Source: RHLJ01 sp963974345 (GTDB taxonomy: Bacteria; Bacteroidota; Rhodothermia; Balneolales; Balneolaceae). From it: a DNA stretch of 64,000 nt. This document shows positions 8,477 through 18,150 of the stretch, piece by piece. Below the pieces are notes generated by a model, which made no database searches, was not told where the DNA came from, and saw only the letters and a program-made list of their open reading frames with translations. Where the stretch lies: the NCBI GenBank assembly GCA_963974345.1, contig CAXBBW010000015.1, forward strand, positions 51,288-115,287, read 5' to 3'. The first letter of the stretch is position 1. Every line of letters begins with the position of its first letter. The position numbers were made by a program, and so were the translations under genes.

Positions 8477-9592
8477 ATGGAAAAACGCATTGCAGTATTA
8501 GCGGGTGATGGAATTGGCCCCGAAGTTGTTAAGCAAGCTATTAAGGTGTTGAACGCAGTTTCACATCGATTCAATCATACTTTTGTCTTCGATTTTGCTT
8601 TGGTTGGTGCAGCCGCAATCGATGAGACAGGTGACCCTTTACCTGAAGAAACCATTGAAGCATGTAGAATGGCTGATGCCGTTCTATTTGGTGCAATTGG
8701 AGATCCTAAGTACGATGATAATCCAAAAGCGAAAGTTCGACCAGAACAAGGATTATTAAAACTTCGAAAAAGTTTGGGATTATTCGCGAATATACGTCCG
8801 GTTCAACTATTCGAGCCATTGATAGATCGCTCCCCATTAAAAGAAGATCGCATTACAGGAACTGATTTAGTTGTTTATCGTGAATTAACTGGGGGGATTT
8901 ACTTTGGGAAAAAAGGAAGAAGTAAAGACGGTAAATCAGCTTACGATCACTGCGATTACAATACTGAAGAAATTACACGAATCGCAAAAATGGCGTTCGA
9001 AGCCGCTGGGAGAAGAAGAAAGAAACTTACTTTGGTAGACAAAGCCAATGTTCTTGAAACATCCCGTTTATGGAGAGAAACTGTTCAGAAAATAGCCAAG
9101 AAATATCCTGAGATTGAGGTAGAATACTTATTTGTAGATAATGCTGCTATGCAAGTCATACAGAGACCGAACCAATTTGATGTAATCCTTACAGAAAATA
9201 TGTTTGGGGATATTATTTCGGATGAAACCAGTGTGATAACAGGTTCAATTGGTTTATTACCATCAGCTTCAGTAGGAGAGCAAACTTCCTTATTTGAGCC
9301 GATACACGGAAGTTATCCTCAAGCTGCTGGGAAAGATATAGCCAATCCTGTTGCTACAATCCTTTCGGTAGCAATGCTTCTTGAAAGCTTTGATATGCTT
9401 GATGAAGCCAAGAGAGTTCGATCAACAGTGAACAAGGTAATTGAAAAAGGCTTGGTTACTCCCGATTTAAATCCCGATGATTTCATCTCCTGTTCAAAAG
9501 TGGGGGATATCATAGCTCTTCTCATCGAGTCTGATTTAGACGACGATACTTCTTTTGAAAACTTATTTGAGGGAAGCTTACCTCTTATTTAA
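8477..9592 (+). CDS. leuB: 3-isopropylmalate dehydrogenase
   Basis: 371 residues. NAD-dependent oxidative decarboxylation of 3-isopropylmalate. Motifs: LAGDGIGPEVVK at the N-terminus, the substrate loop VYRELTGGIYFG, DKANVLETSRLWRE, and the metal/NAD part LTENMFGDIISDE followed by EPIHGSYPQAAGKDIANP. Last gene of the leu operon; no strong terminator is seen behind it, only a weak TTGAAG/CTTCAA inverted repeat near 9613-9649. Confidence 0.97.
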   Translation: MEKRIAVLAGDGIGPEVVKQAIKVLNAVSHRFNHTFVFDFALVGAAAIDETGDPLPEETIEACRMADAVLFGAIGDPKYDDNPKAKVRPEQGLLKLRKSLGLFANIRPVQLFEPLIDRSPLKEDRITGTDLVVYRELTGGIYFGKKGRSKDGKSAYDHCDYNTEEITRIAKMAFEAAGRRRKKLTLVDKANVLETSRLWRETVQKIAKKYPEIEVEYLFVDNAAMQVIQRPNQFDVILTENMFGDIISDETSVITGSIGLLPSASVGEQTSLFEPIHGSYPQAAGKDIANPVATILSVAMLLESFDMLDEAKRVRSTVNKVIEKGLVTPDLNPDDFISCSKVGDIIALLIESDLDDDTSFENLFEGSLPLI

Positions 9593-9726
9593 AAATTCGA
9601 TTTGTGAATTGAAGTAAGAGTCGTTTTTAAGGCATTTTCTTCAAGTTCGTTTTTTGATTCAATAGACAATCTAATAGTTTTACATTATCCATTAGTATAT
9701 TTAGTTACAATATTAGTCAAAAAAAA

Positions 9727-12138
9727 GTGCTTGTTTTGAATATTAAAACCCCTGATTTCGTTAGCAAAACTTGCTTACTCATATCCATTATTGGGTGTTC
9801 GTTTATATCTGCAAACGCTCAAACCATTTCTGAATGGGAAGATATTGGGCCGTACGGGTTTTATTATGGTGCAAGAGTAATTGCTAGCCCAATTCATGAG
9901 AACGAAGCATTTTTGATTTCTGAATACCAGGTGCTTAAAACCGAGGACTATGGAAAAAATTGGGTTAAAACATCTGCTGATCTTTTGCCAAGAGAAGATC
10001 TCTATAACAATTCTCGGACAAGGCTAGTATTTAATAAGCTTAATGAGAATGAGATATACTTAGTGGCTGGAGACATTTATAAAAGTATAGACAAAGGTTT
10101 GAGTTGGGAACTACTCCTATCACAGAACGAATACTTTGCTGTAAGTATAGACCCGAATGACCCAAACTATATACTCTCGACAAGCAAAGGAAAACTATAC
10201 GAATCAAGAAATGGAGGAGAAAATTGGGAGAGTTTAGTCGAAAGTCTTAAGTATTGGGATCCAGATTCTAAAGAGCTAGGAGATTTTCTATTTAGGGGTG
10301 ATTTTTATGAATTTTGGGTAAATCCTTATTTTCCAGAAATGATTTTTTCTAAGAAAGTAATAAGTTATGGGGATGTCATTGATTATGGAAATTTTCATTA
10401 CACCAACGATACAGGTATTAGTTGGGATAGTTTGGATATTGGAGGATATGATAATACAACCCGTATAGAATATGTAGCTGAAGAAATTGTTTTTAGTACA
10501 GAAAGCAAAGCGACTTTCTATATGAAAGACGGTATTACTGACGATTGGTTCAGAACAGTAAACGGAGGTGAGGCTTGGGTATCAATTTCAGATTCACTGA
10601 AAGAGGAAGTTGACGGTTCTGATTATATTGAGCATCTAACCATTAGCCCACTTAATCCTGAAATTTTATACTTAACTAGAGAAATCACTGCAAGAGAATC
10701 TCACTTATATATAAGTAGAGATAGTGGAAAAAGTTGGGAGCTTCAGCATTCATTTAAAGGAATTAGAGGAATTACATCTACAGCAATATCTCCTGTAAAC
10801 TCAAATGTTGGATATCTAGTAACATCTCCAACGAGCATATTTGCAAACACAAATCTAAGTTCATTTGATCAAAAAGATAACTGGATTGAAGGTTCTCACA
10901 AAGTACCATATACATCCGTTGATTATCTAAAAAGTGGAGTAGGAGGAAGAATTTATGCAGGAATACAAGGTACAGGAGTTTTTGCTTTAGATGATGAAGA
11001 TGAATGGTATAGGGCATCTATTTTTTATCCATCAGGACCTTATGAAGTTGTTCCATCAAAGTCGATTCCAGACTTAGTATTTGGAATGGTTGTAACAGAG
11101 GAAAACGATGAGTTAAGCTATAATTATGGGAAAAGTACAGATGGTGCAAGAAATTGGGAATTATATCCTCCCGGGACATATGTTGAACAGTTTTTTGATG
11201 TGGCCTCAGATAATATGACCATTTATACAACATCAAGTTCCCGTTCGGAAGCTGGTGACATTATAGGAAGTATTAAAGTGAGTTCTGATGAAGGAAGCAC
11301 TTGGACTGAATTAGAGATTGACATAACAGAAAATGATAGCAGTTTCATCAACTCTATAGGTTTTATTAAGGTAGACCCAGAAAATAAAAATGTGGTTTAT
11401 GCTATAGCTCATATCAGAGGGCTTGATAATAGAAATGTTACTATTCGATCTTTAGATAAAGGAAATACCTGGGATATCATTTCTGACGGAAGGAAAGTAT
11501 TTATTGATCCATCTAAGGCAAGTAGAATTTATGTTTCAAAGCTCGACGGTAAAATGTATCGGTCAGAAGATTATGGAGACAATTGGACATTTGTCGACTC
11601 CTTGGGATCAATTACGGCCATGCAGATAGATCCTGATGATGGAAACATTTTGTATGCCTCGAATTTCGATAAAATTTTTATGAGTGTTGATGGTGGGGAG
11701 AATTGGGAGGTATTACTTCAACGGAAGTATTTTGGTAATTCTTTAGGACATCTGGCTCTGAATAAAGTTGATGAAAATACATCAGAGCTTTACGTGGGAA
11801 CAAGGAGGGAAGGAGTAAAAAGGTTAAAGATCAATCGCACTCCAACTTCAACCGAAGAGAGTGGCTTAAATCCAAAAACTTTCACTTTACATCAAAACTA
11901 CCCAAATCCTTTTAATCCAAGTACAATCATACGATTCGATTTACCGGAGCAAAGTAAAGTATCTGTGAAAGTTTATGATATCACGGGCAGGTTGGTAGTC
12001 ACACTTGTTAATGATGTACGAATTGCGGGCATACATCAAGTTAATTTTGATGCTTCTGGTTTAGCCTCTGGAGTTTACCTTTATGAACTCAAGACAAACA
12101 ATTTTAGAAGCATTAAAAAATTTACTTTGATAAAGTGA
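9727..12138 (+). CDS. Secreted Asp-box (BNR/sortilin-like) protein with T9SS sorting tail
   Basis: 803 residues starting at a GTG. A signal peptide covers about residues 1-32 (ends SANAQ). At least eleven Asp-box repeats of the form S-x-D-x-G-x-x-W run through it (for example SIDKGLSW, SRNGGENW, SRDSGKSW, SVDGGENW), predicting beta-propellers of the sialidase/sortilin fold. The last 80 residues are a classic type IX secretion/sorting domain: LHQNYPNPFNPSTIIRF, then VSVKVYDITGRLV, ASGVYLYELK and a basic end. It is therefore probably exported through T9SS and kept on or released from the surface. Substrate unknown; no catalytic residues recognised. Confidence 0.92.
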   Translation: MLVLNIKTPDFVSKTCLLISIIGCSFISANAQTISEWEDIGPYGFYYGARVIASPIHENEAFLISEYQVLKTEDYGKNWVKTSADLLPREDLYNNSRTRLVFNKLNENEIYLVAGDIYKSIDKGLSWELLLSQNEYFAVSIDPNDPNYILSTSKGKLYESRNGGENWESLVESLKYWDPDSKELGDFLFRGDFYEFWVNPYFPEMIFSKKVISYGDVIDYGNFHYTNDTGISWDSLDIGGYDNTTRIEYVAEEIVFSTESKATFYMKDGITDDWFRTVNGGEAWVSISDSLKEEVDGSDYIEHLTISPLNPEILYLTREITARESHLYISRDSGKSWELQHSFKGIRGITSTAISPVNSNVGYLVTSPTSIFANTNLSSFDQKDNWIEGSHKVPYTSVDYLKSGVGGRIYAGIQGTGVFALDDEDEWYRASIFYPSGPYEVVPSKSIPDLVFGMVVTEENDELSYNYGKSTDGARNWELYPPGTYVEQFFDVASDNMTIYTTSSSRSEAGDIIGSIKVSSDEGSTWTELEIDITENDSSFINSIGFIKVDPENKNVVYAIAHIRGLDNRNVTIRSLDKGNTWDIISDGRKVFIDPSKASRIYVSKLDGKMYRSEDYGDNWTFVDSLGSITAMQIDPDDGNILYASNFDKIFMSVDGGENWEVLLQRKYFGNSLGHLALNKVDENTSELYVGTRREGVKRLKINRTPTSTEESGLNPKTFTLHQNYPNPFNPSTIIRFDLPEQSKVSVKVYDITGRLVVTLVNDVRIAGIHQVNFDASGLASGVYLYELKTNNFRSIKKFTLIK

Positions 12139-12208
12139 TAACCTGCTATTTGCCTTTAATCTAATTCTTTAGTCTATTACTAAGTACCTAACAAAAATGG
12201 AGGTACTT

Positions 12209-12670
12209 ATGGTAGTCAGTTATAAAGCTGCTCAAAGAAAGCCCGAAAAAGTAATAGATCAAGCAATTCTAGCCAAAGACTTCATGACTAAAAAGCTAAT
12301 TACTTTTAGTCCTGAACAACCCCTAAACGAGGTTATTCAAATTCTGATTTCAAAAAATATATCGGGTGGTCCTGTAGTAGATAAAAAAGGATCTTTGATT
12401 GGAGTAATTTCTGAAGGTGATTGTTTAAAAGAGGTAGTAAAAGGAAAATATAATAACAGCCCTCAAATGATGGGTGTCGTAAAAGAATACATGACAGCCG
12501 ATCCAGTAACTATAGGTCCCAATGAGAACATCTTTGAAATAGCTCGACTTTTCCTCAAACTGAGATTACGTCGTTTCCCTGTTCTTGATAATGGAAAATT
12601 GGTTGGGCAGATAAGTCAACGCGATATTATGGCAGCAATTCAGGATTTAAAATCTGAAACTTGGCATTAA
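12209..12670 (+). CDS. Tandem CBS-domain protein
   Basis: About 153 residues with two CBS motifs: AKDFMTKKLITFSPEQPLNE (first) and VKEYMTADPVTIGPNENIFE (second), each followed by the typical GG(P)VVD and RRFPVLDNGKLVGQIS strands. Such proteins bind adenine nucleotides and usually regulate another protein in trans; the partner is unknown. An in-frame ATG at 12197 exists, but GGAGG at 12199-12203 sits 5 bases before the ATG at 12209, which I take as the start. The 3' end overlaps the convergent neighbour by four bases. Confidence 0.9.
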   Translation: MVVSYKAAQRKPEKVIDQAILAKDFMTKKLITFSPEQPLNEVIQILISKNISGGPVVDKKGSLIGVISEGDCLKEVVKGKYNNSPQMMGVVKEYMTADPVTIGPNENIFEIARLFLKLRLRRFPVLDNGKLVGQISQRDIMAAIQDLKSETWH

Positions 12671-13641
12671 TTTTCCAATGCTTCAAAATAATAAAAGGCA
12701 TCAATAATATCTAAATAGACTCCATCGAACCCTGAATTTAGAATTTTTTGAAGATACGATTCAGGGTTCCCATAGATATAAGATTTCCATCCAAGATCCC
12801 AGTACTTAACCTTATAGTTACCTTCCCAATCTGGGTTTTCAGTAACTATCCATTCGGGATTTCCAGCTGTCCAATCTTGTTGCCAGTAGTATCTATAATC
12901 TTCAGCTTCACCGATGCTCATATAACTTATAATCAGTCGAGAACCTCCATCGGCTTTCTTTCTTATTTGATTTAAATCTGTTTGAGTAAGTAAAGTATCA
13001 AAATAGAAAGCATCCATTATAACAACCCCATAATTAGTCTCGGAAATAGATTCCAGAAACTCATTCTTAGTTGAGAAACCTTCAGGATTTAACAAATAAA
13101 GAAAGTTCTCAGCATCAGAAAGTTCATTTACTGGATTAGGGTTTTCATCTTTTATTACTTCTGGATATTCGGGTATGGTAGTGAGGTTTCGGTCATCTGC
13201 AGCAAACGAAATATATTCCTTATACTCATTCCATTCATAGGAGCTATCCATTTTAAAAGGGGTTGAGGTATAATCGGTAACAAGGATGGTTTTCCCTGCT
13301 TCATTTGCGATATCAAGATAGAACTCAAGGTATTCTGATAAATCGCTTGGAGTATTTTTGTCATCTCCAGGGTTTCCATAGTATAAACTTTCTTGTCCGA
13401 GTCCATCAATGGCATTTAAATAATCCAAATCAGGTTTTCCATTCCAGTCTCCATTGTCAGAAACCAATTGAATACCATTTTGAGGAATTACAATAAAATC
13501 TGGATTTTGTTTCCTAGCATATTCAGAAATCTCTTGAACAAAGTTTCTCATCTCTTGTTTATAGTCGATACTATTTCCATCTTGAGCACATCCAATAGTT
13601 GTGGAAAAGATAATAATAGCCAGAAAGTTAAGCGATTTCAC
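12667..13641 (-). CDS. GH114-like (TM1410-type) putative glycosidase lipoprotein
   Basis: 324 residues with a lipoprotein signal (lipobox ending TTIGC, Cys18). The sequence has the barrel signature of the TM1410/endo-alpha-1,4-polygalactosaminidase relatives: VVIMDAFYFD, LIISYMSIGEAEDYRYYW, and NSGFDGVYLDIIDAFYYFE at the C-terminus with the conserved Asp residues. Predicted to act on amino-sugar polymers at the cell surface; the substrate is inference from the family. Transcribed alone, divergent from recQ. Confidence 0.8.
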   Translation of the reverse strand: MKSLNFLAIIIFSTTIGCAQDGNSIDYKQEMRNFVQEISEYARKQNPDFIVIPQNGIQLVSDNGDWNGKPDLDYLNAIDGLGQESLYYGNPGDDKNTPSDLSEYLEFYLDIANEAGKTILVTDYTSTPFKMDSSYEWNEYKEYISFAADDRNLTTIPEYPEVIKDENPNPVNELSDAENFLYLLNPEGFSTKNEFLESISETNYGVVIMDAFYFDTLLTQTDLNQIRKKADGGSRLIISYMSIGEAEDYRYYWQQDWTAGNPEWIVTENPDWEGNYKVKYWDLGWKSYIYGNPESYLQKILNSGFDGVYLDIIDAFYYFEALEN

Positions 13642-13706
13642 TTTAAATACTTGGGTTAATTAGTTGTTAATAATACCTTCAATAGAAAAGAAATTTAACT
13701 AAAATT

Positions 13707-15656
13707 TTGCAATACTCATTCGAATTAGCTCAACAGAATTTGCAAAAATATTGGGGTTATCCTGATTTTAGGTCTGGACAGGATGAAGTTGTACAATCCG
13801 TTCTTGATGGTACGGAAACAGTGGTGCTTTTCCCAACAGGAGGTGGGAAATCTTTATGCTATCAAGTGCCAGCTACGGTGTTTGAAGGAATTACCTTAGT
13901 TATTTCTCCATTGGTTGCACTTATGCAAGATCAGGTAAAACAGTTAAAAGATCGTGGAGTATCTGCCACTTTTATTAATAGCACGATCCCCAATTATGAA
14001 GTAGAGCAGCGACTTGTTAACGCTAGAAACGGGATGTATCAGTTACTCTATTGTGCACCAGAGCGTTTGGGAACTTCCCTTTTTCAGGCTGAACTACAGA
14101 ATTTAAACATCGATCTTGTTGCTATAGACGAAGCGCATTGTATTTCAGAATGGGGACATGATTTTCGTCCAGCTTATCGTGATATCAAAACCAATTTAGA
14201 AAGTATTGCAGCCGAAACCAGATGGATTGCATTAACAGCAACAGCGACTCCTGAGGTTAAGCAAGACATAATTGACAATCTTGAATTTCAAAAGCCAAAT
14301 ATAATATCGAGAGGCTTTACCCGGCCAAATTTGAAATGGTGGGTTTTTGAAACTGAAAATAAAAAAGAGAAGCTCTTTCAATCTGTAAAAAAAGCATCTC
14401 TTCAAGGTGATGGATTAATTTATGGTGGAACCCGAAAGAATTGTGAATTTTGGGCTGATCGTTTTTCAAAAAATGGAATTGATTCGGAAGCATATCATGC
14501 AGGAATTGAAAGTGAGTTACGAAAAGAAATTCAAGAGCGATGGATTAAAGGAGAGACTCCATTAGTAGTAGCTACGAATGCTTTTGGAATGGGAATTGAT
14601 AAGCCAGATTGCCGTTATGTGATTCACGAAGAAATCCCCTATTCCATTGAAGCATATTATCAGGAAGCGGGTAGGGCAGGACGTGATGGCTCAGAAAGTT
14701 ACCCCATACTTTTTTATAGGGATTCAGATTATATAAAAGCTCGAAGACGAATTCAGGAGAACTATCCGACTAGGCAAGAACTCCAAAAAGTATATACCGC
14801 TTTAGGTGATGCACTTGGACTTGCAATAGGATCAGAAATGGATGAAATGGTTGGATTCGAATTAAAGAATGTTCAAACTAGATGTGGACTTCCTTTAGCG
14901 ATATGTAAAGCCTCTATTCGTTTAATGGAACAGTTTGGAGTGCTTGCTACATTAGATGAAATACCACCAATGGCGAGTGTTCAATTTACTTTGAATCCAG
15001 AAATGATGATTAAGTTTAAAGAACGATGTCAAAATCCTGAAAAGGCAGAATTTTTGGATAAGCTTGAGAGGATGTTTGGTTACCATGCGTACCATGATAT
15101 GGTAGACTTAGAACTGGAAATGGTTCTTGAAAAACTTTCAATTTCTCGTAATGGATTTATTAAAGGATTGAACGTGCTTATGCAAAATGATAACGTGTTA
15201 GTTTTTACTGTATATCCAGAAAGAAATTTAATAAAGTTGTTTGAAGCTCGATCTTTACACATTCCAATTCCAAAAAAAGATATTGAGACATATAGGGAAA
15301 GCTTACTTAAAAAATTGGATAGAATAAAAGGCTATGCAATCACTAAGAATTGTAGAGAAGTATATTTAAGATCATACTTTGGTGATGAAGGTGCCCTGCC
15401 GTGTGGTCATTGCGACAACTGTTTGAATGGGATTAATAAGCGAGAAGAACTAACTACAAATGATATTAGACTGGGTTTCGATTTTCTTATTGAAGAAGAG
15501 AAAAGTATCTACCAATTAAAAAAAGAGACCGGGTGGGGTAAACAGAAAGTTATAGCATGTCTTCAATATCTGATAGGAGAAAATATGATTAAGTCTAATC
15601 CCGAAAAAGAAGGGTATTATATTCTTTCTCAGTCTGAACCATCATCTTCAGACTGA
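13707..15656 (+). CDS. recQ: ATP-dependent DNA helicase RecQ
   Basis: 649 residues, starting at a TTG (no in-frame ATG near). Walker A TGGGKS at residues 44-49, DEAH at 141-144 and the aromatic-rich loop CISEWGHDFRPAY identify an SF2 RecQ helicase; motif VI is QEAGRAGRDG. A zinc-binding module follows near residues 547-570 (NCREVYLR ... PCGHCDNC). The C-terminus has a winged-helix-like segment but no recognisable HRDC domain. Unwinds DNA in recombination and fork repair. Its end overlaps the convergent lipoprotein gene by 28 bases. Confidence 0.95.
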   Translation: MQYSFELAQQNLQKYWGYPDFRSGQDEVVQSVLDGTETVVLFPTGGGKSLCYQVPATVFEGITLVISPLVALMQDQVKQLKDRGVSATFINSTIPNYEVEQRLVNARNGMYQLLYCAPERLGTSLFQAELQNLNIDLVAIDEAHCISEWGHDFRPAYRDIKTNLESIAAETRWIALTATATPEVKQDIIDNLEFQKPNIISRGFTRPNLKWWVFETENKKEKLFQSVKKASLQGDGLIYGGTRKNCEFWADRFSKNGIDSEAYHAGIESELRKEIQERWIKGETPLVVATNAFGMGIDKPDCRYVIHEEIPYSIEAYYQEAGRAGRDGSESYPILFYRDSDYIKARRRIQENYPTRQELQKVYTALGDALGLAIGSEMDEMVGFELKNVQTRCGLPLAICKASIRLMEQFGVLATLDEIPPMASVQFTLNPEMMIKFKERCQNPEKAEFLDKLERMFGYHAYHDMVDLELEMVLEKLSISRNGFIKGLNVLMQNDNVLVFTVYPERNLIKLFEARSLHIPIPKKDIETYRESLLKKLDRIKGYAITKNCREVYLRSYFGDEGALPCGHCDNCLNGINKREELTTNDIRLGFDFLIEEEKSIYQLKKETGWGKQKVIACLQYLIGENMIKSNPEKEGYYILSQSEPSSSD

Positions 15657-15988
15657 TTTAATAATTTTTGTTCTCTTTCAATAGCTTTTAGGGCAGAATC
15701 GATCCTTTCAATATGGTTGTCAACATTATGTTGGTAGTACTTATTAGATGCTACGAACTGATCTTCAGAAATTTTATAGTGTTCTAATAGTGCGTCATAT
15801 AATGAGTCGGTATAGGTAGAGTCATCACTTGTATATACAAGTGCATCCATAAGTTGTAACTCTACCATTAAAAAAATATAGGTTTCTTCTGGGATTAAAT
15901 TTTCGGGCTTTATGAATAATTCTTCCTCCTCACATCCCCCAAAAAAGAAGAGTACAACCCAAATTAGAAGTACTGAAAACCTATTCAT
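15629..15988 (-). CDS. DUF4296-type small lipoprotein
   Basis: 119 residues. Lipobox FFGGC gives a mature N-terminal Cys19 followed by acidic residues. The body KPENLIPEETYIFLMVELQLMDA, then YKISEDQFVASNKYYQHN, fits the DUF4296 pattern of small Bacteroidota lipoproteins of unknown function. It follows the SDR gene by 7 bases, so the two are probably one transcript. Gene end lies inside the 3' end of recQ on the other strand. Confidence 0.82.
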   Translation of the reverse strand: MNRFSVLLIWVVLFFFGGCEEEELFIKPENLIPEETYIFLMVELQLMDALVYTSDDSTYTDSLYDALLEHYKISEDQFVASNKYYQHNVDNHIERIDSALKAIEREQKLLNQSEDDGSD

Positions 15989-15995
15989 AAACAGC

Positions 15996-16712
15996 TTAAC
16001 CGATAGGAGGTTTTGGGTTCAATGGTCTCATTGTAATTTCATTAATCAAGAAATTATCAGGTGTTTCTAGTACATATTTTAGTGTTTTGGCAATATCAAC
16101 AGGCTGCATCATATTAGGGTGAAGTTCAACAGCATCAATTGAATCGAAAAAATTTGTAGCAATAGATCCTGGAAAGAAACAGGTTACTTTTATGCCATCA
16201 TAGCGAAGCTCTTTAAAAAGAGATTCACTAAAACCACGCAATCCAAATTTAGTAGCATTGTACCCTGATATTTGTGGATTACCCATCAAACCTGCGACGG
16301 AAGCGATATTAGTAATATGGCATATTGCTTCATTCTTTTTCATTAAAGGAACAATTAAACGCGTTAAGTAAAAAACACCAGAAAGGTTTACATCCATCAT
16401 AGTATGCCATTGTTCTAAGCTTAGGTCATCCACATCAGCGAAGTAGCCAAGACCAGCATTATTTACTAGAATATCAGGTTGGGAATCTTCAAACGTTTCT
16501 CCCACCCATTTTTCAACATCTTCATATTTTGTGACATCCATTTTTACTGGAATAAATTTATCTCCAACATGTTTCTTAATACTGTTTAGTTTGTCAGTAC
16601 TTCTCGCAAGTCCATAAACAGTTGCTCCTCCTTCAACTAACATTTTGCTAAACTCAGCTCCTATTCCGCTACTTGCTCCGGTTACAATGGCTATTTTTTC
16701 TTTCAGATTCAT
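15996..16712 (-). CDS. Short-chain dehydrogenase/reductase
   Basis: 238 residues, classical SDR length. Cofactor motif TGASSGIGAEF at residues 12-22, NNAGLG, catalytic Ser in the NIASVAG strand and YNATKFG giving the Tyr/Lys pair. After the second position the sequence has ARSTDK, consistent with NADP preference. The substrate cannot be told. Upstream partner of the DUF4296 lipoprotein; divergent from coaX. Confidence 0.9.
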   Translation of the reverse strand: MNLKEKIAIVTGASSGIGAEFSKMLVEGGATVYGLARSTDKLNSIKKHVGDKFIPVKMDVTKYEDVEKWVGETFEDSQPDILVNNAGLGYFADVDDLSLEQWHTMMDVNLSGVFYLTRLIVPLMKKNEAICHITNIASVAGLMGNPQISGYNATKFGLRGFSESLFKELRYDGIKVTCFFPGSIATNFFDSIDAVELHPNMMQPVDIAKTLKYVLETPDNFLINEITMRPLNPKPPIG

Positions 16713-16768
16713 ACTAACTAAGTAATGGATTTTGTATTCTATTTAGGTGTTAAATGTAATACAAAAAA

Positions 16769-17509
16769 ATGAGCAATTTCGATTTAGAAAAACAGGAATC
16801 AACCCTTTTTATTGATATTGGTAATACTGCGTTAAAAGTAGGCTTTAAAAGCGATGGTAAATGGAAGTTAAATACCTATAAAACTACGGAAGAAGCAGCT
16901 AAGCAAGTAATTAACCATCCTTATCCAGTAAGAAGAATTATTTTAAGCAGTGTTCGGGAAACAATTAAAGATGCTTTTGAAAAAGAGGTTGAATCACATT
17001 TAATTCATGAAATTTTAATTAAAGACATCGATAAGACAACTCTCGAGTATCAAACGCCAGAAACTTTAGGAATTGATCGGTACTTAGGGTGTTTTGGCGC
17101 ACAAATTCACACCAATAAAGCAGTAGTTGTAATTGATGCAGGTTCAGCCTGTACCATCGATTATATGGATGAAGATGGTGTCTTTAAGGGGGGAGTAATT
17201 ATGCCCGGACTGACTTCAATTCTTAATATTTTTGAAAAAACAGCCCCACAACTACCTAAAATTAAGCTAAAATTCCCGAAACATTTTCCGGGAAAAAGCA
17301 CTACTGAATCACTGGAATTAGGACAAATAGTTTTCTTTATAGACGGAATTTCTAAGATGTTGGAAAGATTTACTTCGCTTTATGGCGACTATGATCTTTT
17401 TTTAAACGGGGGAGACGCCGAATCAGTGAATGAGTTAATTGGGTTTAAAGGTCAAGTTAATAAAAAACTCCTTTTTGATGGAATGGAAAAAATGATAAAA
17501 CTACGTTAG
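16769..17509 (+). CDS. coaX: Type III pantothenate kinase
   Basis: 246 residues. Phosphorylates pantothenate in the first step of CoA synthesis. ASKHA-fold phosphate motifs are clear: FIDIGNTALKVGF at the N-terminus, TPETLGIDRYLG, and VIDAGSACTIDYMDEDG with GGVIMPGL. This matches CoaX rather than CoaA/PanK II. Convergent with udk, with only 11 bases between the stops. Confidence 0.93.
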   Translation: MSNFDLEKQESTLFIDIGNTALKVGFKSDGKWKLNTYKTTEEAAKQVINHPYPVRRIILSSVRETIKDAFEKEVESHLIHEILIKDIDKTTLEYQTPETLGIDRYLGCFGAQIHTNKAVVVIDAGSACTIDYMDEDGVFKGGVIMPGLTSILNIFEKTAPQLPKIKLKFPKHFPGKSTTESLELGQIVFFIDGISKMLERFTSLYGDYDLFLNGGDAESVNELIGFKGQVNKKLLFDGMEKMIKLR

Positions 17510-17520
17510 AATCATAAGTT

Positions 17521-18138
17521 TTAATTTTCCAGTTTTCTCTCAATTAAAGAAATGACCATTTCCCTAGCGACTTTATTTTTTCCGCCACGTGGGATAATTA
17601 CATCTGCATAGCGTTTACTAGGTTCTACAAATTCGAGATGCATGGGACGAACAAACTTTTCGTATTGCTCCATGACACTTTCTACGGATCGTCTTCGCTT
17701 CATAATATCTCTTTTAAGTCGGCGAAGTAACCTGATATCATCATCTGTATCAACAAAAATCTTTACATCCATAAGTTCTAGTAACTCTGGTTCACTAAAA
17801 ATAAGAATCCCATCAATCAAAATAACTTGAGTAGGTTTAACTGATAGAGTTTCTTCTTTTCTAGTATGCTCGGCAAAGTCGTATATAGGAATTTCAACAG
17901 GATATCCCTCGAGTAAAGCGTGTAAATGACGAATAAGAAGTTCGGTTTCTAAAGAAGAGGGGTGATCAAAATTAAATTTAACTCGTTCTTTAAAAGGGAG
18001 GTGTTTTAAATCTCGGTAGTAAGCGTCATGCTCAAGTCGTAGTATATTACTAGATCCAAAATGATCACATAAATAGTCTACTACGGTTGTTTTACCTGAA
18101 CCACTTCCTCCTGCTACTCCAATTATTAATGGTTTCAT
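17521..18138 (-). CDS. udk: Uridine kinase
   Basis: 205 residues, usual length. P-loop GVAGGSGSGKTTV at the N-terminus, the substrate segment HDAYYRDLKHLPF, the strand VILIDGILIFSEPEL, and RRLKRDIMKRRRS for the lid. Salvages uridine/cytidine to UMP/CMP. Starts 12 bases after the stop of the amidase gene and is probably cotranscribed with it. Confidence 0.94.
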   Translation of the reverse strand: MKPLIIGVAGGSGSGKTTVVDYLCDHFGSSNILRLEHDAYYRDLKHLPFKERVKFNFDHPSSLETELLIRHLHALLEGYPVEIPIYDFAEHTRKEETLSVKPTQVILIDGILIFSEPELLELMDVKIFVDTDDDIRLLRRLKRDIMKRRRSVESVMEQYEKFVRPMHLEFVEPSKRYADVIIPRGGKNKVAREMVISLIERKLEN

Positions 18139-18150
18139 AAAGTAAAAATA

